Assembly: GCA_949293915.1 (NCBI GenBank)
Contig: CASFFJ010000085.1
Span: forward strand, 1 to 10,973
Direction of reading: 5' to 3'
DNA: 10,973 bases
Source: an uncultured Christensenella sp.
GTDB taxonomy: Bacteria > Bacillota > Clostridia > Christensenellales > UBA1242
This document shows, in pieces, positions 7,104 to 10,973 of the stretch. The translations under genes were made by a program, and so were the position numbers. Every line of letters begins with the position of its first letter. The stretch's first letter is position 1. Below the pieces are notes generated by a model. That model had not been told where the DNA came from, searched no databases, and saw nothing but the letters and a program-made list of their open reading frames with translations.

Positions 7104-7132
7104 ATTATAAATCAACACCCATCAAAAGTCAA
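7104..7132 (-). promoter_or_regulatory. leuS promoter
   Basis: Minus strand: -35 TTGACT (7132-7127), 17-bp spacer, -10 TATAAT (7109-7104). Start predicted at about 7097. It is back-to-back with a plus-strand promoter whose -35 begins at 7140. Confidence 0.75.
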
Positions 7133-7139
7133 GCAAATA

Positions 7140-7169
7140 TTGACACCTACCAAAAATATGCACTATATT
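7140..7169 (+). promoter_or_regulatory. Divergent plus-strand promoter
   Basis: TTGACA (7140-7145), 18-bp spacer, TATATT (7164-7169). The -35 elements of this and the leuS promoter are 7 bp apart, so the two polymerases could compete for the site. Confidence 0.5.
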
Positions 7170-7175
7170 TCATAT

Positions 7176-7325
7176 GTTAATAGATAAAATCAAAACGAAT
7201 ATTATCAAGGTCACACTCAAATTAGTTCTAAACTAATAGATGTTTACAATAACTGCAATATAATTGAATAAATGGATATAAGAAAATATAAAAAGAGCAT
7301 CATATGTATTGATGCTCTTTTTTGT
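7176..7325 (+). ncRNA. Candidate ~150-nt small RNA (or small-peptide mRNA)
   Basis: Runs from a plus-strand promoter (7140-7169) to a strong terminator (7291-7321 plus T-run). It contains a 7-bp hairpin ATTAGTT/AACTAAT (about 7220-7237). The 5' end overlaps a 20-codon ORF (ATG 7174, stop 7234-7236) reading MLIDKIKTNIIKVTLKLVLN, basic and amphipathic, whose ATG nearly coincides with the predicted start, so it would be leaderless. No Shine-Dalgarno is present. Supported only by promoter plus terminator. Confidence 0.35.
7291..7321. terminator. Bidirectional intrinsic terminator
   Basis: AAAAGAGCATC (7291-7301) / GATGCTCTTTT (7311-7321), 9-nt loop. T-runs follow in both directions, so it can end the Gly-rich gene on the minus strand and the candidate small RNA on the plus strand. 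Confidence 0.85.
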
Positions 7326-7360
7326 TGATTAAAATTATTTTTATGTGTGGCATAAATTCG

Positions 7361-7528
7361 TTACCACGAACCGCCACCACCGCCACCAAAGCCGCCGCCA
7401 GAAAATCCGCCACCGCCAGAAAATCCGCCACTCCCACCAAAGCCACTTGATGAACCACGCGCAACCAAGGTGGTTATGTACGGAATGATAGCCAAACCGA
7501 CAGCTAACCCTTTTAAAATTTTATTCAT
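7361..7528 (-). CDS. Small Gly-rich membrane/secreted protein
   Basis: A 55-aa ORF. Residues 1-6 are basic, about 7-23 are hydrophobic (a signal or anchor helix), and from residue 25 on it is almost only Gly, Ser and Phe in GGFSGGG-type repeats, ending in GGGGGSW. That ending is the same as the C-termini of many TPM/DUF2207-type membrane proteins, but those domains are absent, so this could be a free-standing tail-like peptide or a truncated relative. A very good SD (AAAGGAGGG, 7540-7532) and a near-consensus promoter (7557-7585) with a downstream terminator make it a real monocistronic gene. Codons are GC-rich because of Gly, unlike its neighbours. Function unknown. Confidence 0.75.
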   Translation of the reverse strand: MNKILKGLAVGLAIIPYITTLVARGSSSGFGGSGGFSGGGGFSGGGFGGGGGGSW

Positions 7529-7556
7529 ATTCCCTCCTTTGAATAAATTTTATATA

Positions 7557-7585
7557 AATATAGTAACACTCCCCCCCCGTGTCAA
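7557..7585 (-). promoter_or_regulatory. Promoter of Gly-rich gene, with G8 tract in its spacer
   Basis: Minus strand: -35 TTGACA (7585-7580), 17-bp spacer, -10 TATATT (7562-7557). The spacer contains eight consecutive G (7578-7571). Gain or loss of one base would move spacing off the 17-bp optimum. Confidence 0.7.
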
Positions 7586-7641
7586 ATAAAGTTACGCTTT
7601 TTTTAAAAAAAGTTTAAAAATATTAAATTTAAAAATATTAA

Positions 7642-7911
7642 ACTCAAAAATTCGAAAACAACATAGATTATGGAAAAAATATTGATGATTTTAAAATATT
7701 ATTACAAGACTTATTTATTGAAAGTAGAAAAAATGACATTGTAGAACAAATCAATTATTTAACTGTAAAAAAAGATAAACAATTTTTTGTAGAATTAAAT
7801 AACATTCTGCAATCTATAGATAATATTATTTGTTATCCACCTATTATTACAAAGTTTTTTACTAAAGGAAATAATCCTTCATTTGTGAAAATGTTTAAAG
7901 TTTTTTATTAA
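7642..7911 (+). pseudogene. ORF remnant without a start codon
   Basis: An open frame of 89 codons ending at TAA 7909-7911 with protein-like composition (for example IDDFKILLQDLFIESRKND and IICYPPIITKFFTKGN). It has no ATG, GTG or TTG near its 5' end, no SD, and an in-frame stop just upstream (7639-7641). It is convergent with the 359-aa gene at 7934-9013. It most likely is the C-terminal remnant of a deleted gene. Not assigned to a family. A start at a rare codon cannot be excluded. Confidence 0.45.
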
Positions 7912-7933
7912 TTTTTTTAACTATATCATAAAT

Positions 7934-9013
7934 TTATTTATCTAAAATTTTTTCAAATTGATTTGATATTGCTTTATCCAGTTCATAAATTATGTTTTCA
8001 TCTATCTCTGTCTGTTGATTATTTAACGATAGATTAATTACTTGCGTGTTTTCATCAAAAAAACATAAACTAGAGTTAAAATGTTTACAATATCGAAGCA
8101 TAACATACATAAGTCGGTTTGTCATATTGAATTGGTCTCTGTCTTGGATTTGCAATAGTTCATCACAGTCAGTATGCTTTGATTTTACATATTTTGAGAC
8201 TAAACTGGCGTGATATCTAACTGGCAAAAAACTTGGCGACTCAATTTTTCTTAAATTGTTTTGTTTCAAATACGCAAAAAAGATTGTTAAACTAGCCAGC
8301 GCGTTTGGCGACACCATTGCTTCAATGTCGTTTGTGTCGACATTGAGATTTAATTTTCTAAAATGTCTATCAAACTTTTTTGCAAATGAGGTAAGGTTAT
8401 CTTGTTTTGATGTGTTTTGTATTGCGTAGATATATGTTGTGCCATCTGCGATTCCAAAAATAATCTTTGGTAAGTAAAATACGCCATTTTCTTCGTTGCG
8501 GAAAATGATGTTTGCCGTGAAAGGTGCTTCTAAATGCGACCTATTTTTTGTTATTTCCATATAACATTCAGCGTTATTATAACTACCAAGGTGCAATAAG
8601 TGTTGATTGTGAGCATCACCCGCTTCTTCCCAGATAGGTCTTTTGCAAATCATCTTAGTGCGTTTGTCAATGTATGGCAAAATATTCCCAAGTTCGTATT
8701 CTGTTGCATTCAATATTAGGTCAGTAAAAAGATTTTGCTCAAACCCATCATCTGTAAAGCGAAAGTATTGCTTGTCGTTTGCGTAAAACTCTTTTGCGTG
8801 TGAAATATATTTTTCAACTTTATTATAAAAGTTTTCATATGAGGGAATGTTCAAAATTGAGGCATTTTTAATCGTTTTATTGAGGCGCCCTTCAAGATTG
8901 GTTGCGAATTTGACATAAAATCGCCAAAAATCCCCCGTGTCTGTTTCTTGAATTTTTACAACGCCCTCGCTTGTCTCTTTAAGAACCTTATCTATATTTT
9001 CATTTAAAGTCAT
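7934..9013 (-). CDS. Hypothetical protein, 359 aa
   Basis: I do not recognise this protein. No signal peptide, no membrane segment, no Walker or other familiar motif; it looks like a soluble cytosolic protein. Notable segments: FWRFYVKFATNLEGRL near residues 29-44, an aromatic-rich stretch KQYFRFTDDGFEQNLF near 81-96, a mid-region with KMICKRPIWEEAGDAHNQHLLHLGSYNNAECYMEI (about 119-153) and a beta-rich stretch to residue 200, followed by helices to the C-terminus. The start ATG 9013 is supported by GGAG 6 nt upstream. A promoter lies directly before it (9030-9058). The gene stands alone with pseudogene debris on both sides on the other strand, which suggests an accessory gene, but it is intact. 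Confidence 0.85.
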   Translation of the reverse strand: MTLNENIDKVLKETSEGVVKIQETDTGDFWRFYVKFATNLEGRLNKTIKNASILNIPSYENFYNKVEKYISHAKEFYANDKQYFRFTDDGFEQNLFTDLILNATEYELGNILPYIDKRTKMICKRPIWEEAGDAHNQHLLHLGSYNNAECYMEITKNRSHLEAPFTANIIFRNEENGVFYLPKIIFGIADGTTYIYAIQNTSKQDNLTSFAKKFDRHFRKLNLNVDTNDIEAMVSPNALASLTIFFAYLKQNNLRKIESPSFLPVRYHASLVSKYVKSKHTDCDELLQIQDRDQFNMTNRLMYVMLRYCKHFNSSLCFFDENTQVINLSLNNQQTEIDENIIYELDKAISNQFEKILDK

Positions 9014-9029
9014 TTACTTCTCCGCTTCT

Positions 9030-9058
9030 AGTATAACACAAAACATAATTGAAAACAA
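9030..9058 (-). promoter_or_regulatory. Promoter of the 359-aa gene
   Basis: Minus strand: weak -35 TTGTTT (9058-9053), 17-bp spacer, -10 TATACT (9035-9030) with an extended TG. The weak -35 is typical for an extended -10 promoter. Confidence 0.5.
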
Positions 9059-9094
9059 CACCTAGCGCAACAAAATATTTTCCTAAAAACACAT

Positions 9095-9160
9095 ATGGAA
9101 GTTTTTAAAAAAATAATTTTTAAGCTGTGGAAAGCAGCAGAAGGATTAAAAAAATATTAA
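9095..9160 (+). CDS. Tiny amphipathic cationic peptide ORF (uncertain)
   Basis: A 21-codon ORF starting MEVFKKIIFKLWKAAEG. Hydrophobic residues at 3, 4, 7, 8, 11, 12, 14, 15 and 18 alternate with Lys at 5, 6, 10, 13, 19 and 20 (net about +4), which gives a strongly amphipathic helix as in membrane-active peptides. There is no clear SD, and only a weak promoter (TTGAAA 9049-9054) is seen. It sits at the edge of a decayed plus-strand region, so it may be a fragment or chance. Confidence 0.25.
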   Translation: MEVFKKIIFKLWKAAEGLKKY

Positions 9161-9237
9161 ACTAATATATTTTAAAACTAATATAATATGTTTGAAATTT
9201 TACAAAGAAAAAACTGAAGAAGATAAAGATGTATTTT

Positions 9238-9381
9238 ATGGACAACGATAGCGCAATATATTATGACAGTATTACAAAAGTTATTAAATGTTACGGAAAA
9301 GCCAAAAAAGTAAATTATATATAGAAAACTTATGTTCAATATATTGTAATCTTTGGTATTATTGTTGGTTTTAATTTTTAA
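9238..9381 (+). pseudogene. Relic of a small membrane protein
   Basis: From ATG 9238 the frame reads 28 codons, meets TAG (9322-9324), then continues in frame to TAA 9379-9381 with a hydrophobic helix (YVQYIVIFGIIVGFNF). The unbroken frame after the stop and the late transmembrane segment suggest a gene with one nonsense mutation. A possible further frame-shifted piece (KFYKEKTEEDKDVFYGQR) precedes it. No family recognised. Confidence 0.35.
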
Positions 9382-9389
9382 CTGAGAAG

Positions 9390-9578
9390 ATGCTTACAAG
9401 AATTTATTTAAGCAAAGGCTTGGAATATGATAGAGTAAGAATTCATAATGTTGATGACTCTAAATTATTATTAACAATTAGATCAACAAAATTTATTTGT
9501 TGCTAGACACGTGCTCTTTATGGCTTATATATGTATTATCAAACTTCTTTATCAAGATTTCTTGATTTTATAAAATAA
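9390..9578 (+). pseudogene. C-terminal stub of UvrD/HelD-like helicase
   Basis: From 9390 the frame reads MLTRIYLSKGLEYDRVRIHNVDD, matching the (S/T)xKGLEFDxV motif of superfamily 1 UvrD-like helicases. After a frame change the DNA at about 9480-9503 reads DQQNLFVA, and back in the first frame it reads TRALYGLYMYYQTSLSRFLDFIK to TAA 9576-9578. This reproduces the family ending LFVACTRAxHxLY, with a one-base loss at the Cys codon and a TAG (9504-9506) in the original frame. Only the C-terminal end remains; the ATPase core with Walker A is absent upstream. HelD-type RNA polymerase recycling factors share this C-terminus, so UvrD and HelD cannot be separated from the stub. Confidence 0.7.
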
Positions 9579-9652
9579 CAAAGGGGTTTTTTAGAATATA
9601 CAAGTATATATCACAATCTGATGAAAATATTTTTAAAGAAAGGAAAATTAAA

Positions 9653-10256
9653 ATGGAATAAGATATTAAGCTTTATAAACAAAAAGGAGCAACATGTGCA
9701 ATTGCATGTATGCTTATGGTTTTAGAATTTTATGGAAAATTAAAAGCTAATTATTTGTATGAAAAAGAATATTATAAAAAGTATAGGCCCAAAGTAATTG
9801 ATGGAACACCATTGTCAGCATTGGCATTTCATTTGCAAAAACTGGATTTGATGTGGATTTAGTACATTCTGAAATGAACATATTTTCAAATAACAAAATT
9901 TGCTAAGCCAATATGATTTTGAGCAATCTATGGCAGAATATAAAAATTATATAGAATGGGGAAAGTCAAAAGGTGTAAAAGTCCTCAATGGACAGAAAAT
10001 CACTGCGAATGAAATAAGAAGAAGACTAGAAAATGATGAATTAATAATTTTATCAGGACAAATAAACAAAGTTTTACATGCGATATTAGTATGTGGTTAT
10101 AATAATGATAAATTTGTTGTATGTGACCCATTGAATAATCATAAAACATTATTAACTGAAAAAGAATTAATTGATTTTAGCAAAACTGATATAGGACAAT
10201 GGTTTCTTTCTATTCATCCACTTCTTGTCCAAAAAAATAAAATCTTATATAGTTAA
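9653..10256 (+). pseudogene. Broken C39-like/papain-fold cysteine peptidase
   Basis: Three frames together encode one ~200-aa protein. ATG 9653 has a weak SD (GAAAGG) and is followed at codon 3 by TAA (9659-9661). The frame then reads YKQKGATCAIACMLMVLEFYG, the catalytic-Cys helix of C39-like peptidases. Near 9822 a frameshift leads to GISFAKTGFDVDLVHSE, and near 9900 a second shift leads to the last 118 codons, which contain the His and Asp motifs (LHAILVCGYNNDKFVVCDPL) and end at TAA 10254-10256. Known: C39-like peptidases use Cys-His-Asp and process or act on peptides; stand-alone forms are not necessarily bacteriocin exporters. Catalytic residues are kept, so inactivation is recent, or one or more lesions are assembly errors. 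All three lesions would need to be errors for an intact gene. Confidence 0.75.
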
Positions 10257-10423
10257 GATAAATTTGAGCAAATTCTAATGAAAATATTAAAAGTAAAGAT
10301 GACAATAAAAAAATAGAAAAATAATTATATATTTTATATAAAATTTTAAATAATGATAAAACTCCTGCAAATGTAACTATATTGCATACAAAATATTATA
10401 ATATACACAAGTAAAGTAATAAC

Positions 10424-10452
10424 AAAAAAAATACACCACTATAAACAGCGGT
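10424..10452 (-). terminator. Terminator of the DUF4406-like gene
   Basis: Minus strand: ACCGCT (10452-10447) / AGTGGT (10440-10435), 6 pairs with one G-U and a 6-nt loop, extendable by two pairs, then TA and T8 (10431-10424 region). It lies about 60 nt after the stop codon at 10515. Confidence 0.65.
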
Positions 10453-10514
10453 ATGATTTATATTCAACACTACATATTGTGGTGGCTAACGAAAGAATTT
10501 TGACATTAACAGAA

Positions 10515-10829
10515 CTACAAGTTCTCCATATATTTAACAACCTTGTTCGTATTTTTTGCATACTCGATTTCAGATTTTGTACTAGAACCGATATAATCAT
10601 TTTTGTTGATAACAAAAATTTCATCAGCCATATCAATCTTTTTTTTGTGCATATCGTCAAGCATTTCTTTTGTGCCTTCTTTCCAAACTTCATTATCGCC
10701 AGCATGCTCAAAAAAACCAACTGAAATTACAATATTACCCTCAAGAGTCAATCTTTTTTGTTCTCTTAAAAAATCGTCTTTAAACTTTGTGCTTCCACAT
10801 AATGTTATGACTTTATATTTGCCAACCAT
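10515..10829 (-). CDS. DUF4406/nucleoside 2-deoxyribosyltransferase-like protein
   Basis: A 104-aa protein with a single small Rossmann-like fold. Seen: beta strand and loop KVITLCGSTKFKDDF at residues 5-19, MADEIFVINKNDYIGSSTKSEIEYA at about 67-91, the latter matching the D-x-x-x-V then G-x-S-T-x-x-E-I-x-Y-A pattern of nucleoside 2-deoxyribosyltransferase-like and DUF4406 proteins. Known: family members cleave or transfer bases of 2'-deoxynucleosides, but many short homologues, often in phages and accessory regions, are uncharacterised. The ATG (10829) has AGGAG (about 10841-10837) at good spacing. It follows the tRNA-Ser terminator directly and no clear promoter lies between them, so read-through may supply transcription. 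Start and frame are secure; the biochemical role is inferred. Confidence 0.85.
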   Translation of the reverse strand: MVGKYKVITLCGSTKFKDDFLREQKRLTLEGNIVISVGFFEHAGDNEVWKEGTKEMLDDMHKKKIDMADEIFVINKNDYIGSSTKSEIEYAKNTNKVVKYMENL

Positions 10830-10849
10830 TTGTTATCTCCTATAATTTT

Positions 10850-10880
10850 AAAACCCAACTAAACAAGGTGTTCAGTTGGG
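10850..10880 (-). terminator. tRNA-Ser terminator
   Basis: Minus strand: CCCAACTGAA (10880-10871) / TTTAGTTGGG (10863-10854), 10 pairs with one G-U, 7-nt loop, then T4. It begins 7 nt after the CCA end of the tRNA. Confidence 0.8.
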
Positions 10881-10887
10881 TACATAG

Positions 10888-10973
10888 TGGCGGAGAGTGA
10901 GGGATTTGAACCCTCGCGCGCCTTTCGACGCCTACATCCTTAGCAGGGACGCCTCTTCGACCTCTTGAGTAAC
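10888..10973 (-). tRNA. tRNA-Ser(GCU), 5' end outside the window
   Basis: On the minus strand the sequence shows a D-arm, an anticodon loop CTGCTAA with anticodon GCT (reads AGC/AGU), a long variable arm typical of class II tRNA-Ser, the T-arm GAGGGTTCAAATCCCTC, the acceptor 3' strand ACTCTCC, discriminator G and a genome-encoded CCA (10890-10888). The first five bases of the acceptor stem (expected GGAGA) lie beyond the right edge. Confidence 0.93.

Noticed and set aside
6937..7140. T-box riboswitch upstream of leuS
   Set aside because: No T-box sequence (AGGGTGGNACCGCG-like) on the minus strand and the leader is too short for a canonical T-box with specifier loop.
9504..9661. Alternative genetic code reading TAG/TAA as amino acids
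   Set aside because: leuS, the ABC genes and others end in normal TAA/TAG followed by terminators or next genes, and the broken genes also contain frameshifts.
9900..10256. Intact 118-aa gene
   Set aside because: It starts at a TTG without SD and is clearly the C-terminal part of the broken cysteine peptidase whose Cys helix is encoded upstream in other frames.
10257..10423. Small plus-strand ORFs after the peptidase relic
   Set aside because: Short, Lys/Asn-rich frames typical of random AT-rich DNA with no start signals.
10439..10845. Several ORFs on both strands overlapping the DUF4406-like gene
   Set aside because: They are frame shadows with unnatural composition and no SD; 10515-10829 minus has SD and family motifs.

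Overview
The window comes from a low-GC bacterium, most likely a Bacillota (Firmicutes/Clostridia-like) lineage. Intergenic DNA is extremely AT-rich, Shine-Dalgarno sites are strong (AGGAG, GGAGG), promoters are near-consensus sigma-A type (TTGACA-17-TATAAT, often with an extended TG), and terminators are classic hairpin plus U-run. The genus cannot be fixed from this sequence. Every intact gene lies on the minus strand. The plus strand carries mainly decayed genes.

Layout, right to left (direction of most transcription). At the right edge is a tRNA-Ser(GCU) (5' end cut off by the window) with its own terminator, then a small DUF4406/nucleoside 2-deoxyribosyltransferase-like gene. Next, about 9.1-10.3 kb is a plus-strand gene graveyard: a C39/papain-like cysteine peptidase broken by one nonsense codon and two frameshifts, the C-terminal stub of a UvrD/HelD-like helicase, and a small membrane-protein relic. 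A 359-aa hypothetical protein (7934-9013), another plus-strand remnant (7642-7911) and a tiny Gly-rich membrane/secreted protein (7361-7528) follow. leuS (4528-6936) sits behind a ~160-nt leader with a possible leaderless Leu-rich leader peptide and two mutually exclusive hairpins. A back-to-back plus-strand promoter there may drive a ~150-nt small RNA or peptide. Then comes a three-gene ABC exporter operon of the COG4586/COG4587/COG3694 type (3338-4327, 2528-3325, 1747-2526).

The most striking part is the left 1.6 kb: a ~575-nt, unusually GC-rich, highly structured non-coding RNA (about 973-1548, minus) with a strong promoter, a closing 5'/3' helix and a terminator. It is followed directly by a 225-aa multi-pass membrane protein with a DxxxD motif (145-822). 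Size, order and the protein motif fit OLE RNA (Ornate, Large, Extremophilic) and its partner OapA, a membrane ribonucleoprotein system known mainly from extremophilic and anaerobic Firmicutes. Here OLE and oapA have separate promoters that share an identical 18-bp core covering the -10 element and start site, and the OLE promoter additionally carries a dyad operator-like element.

Recurring regulatory themes are two G8 homopolymer tracts placed exactly where slippage would matter (a promoter spacer and a ribosome-binding site), dyads at promoters, and predicted transcription starts that coincide with ATG codons.
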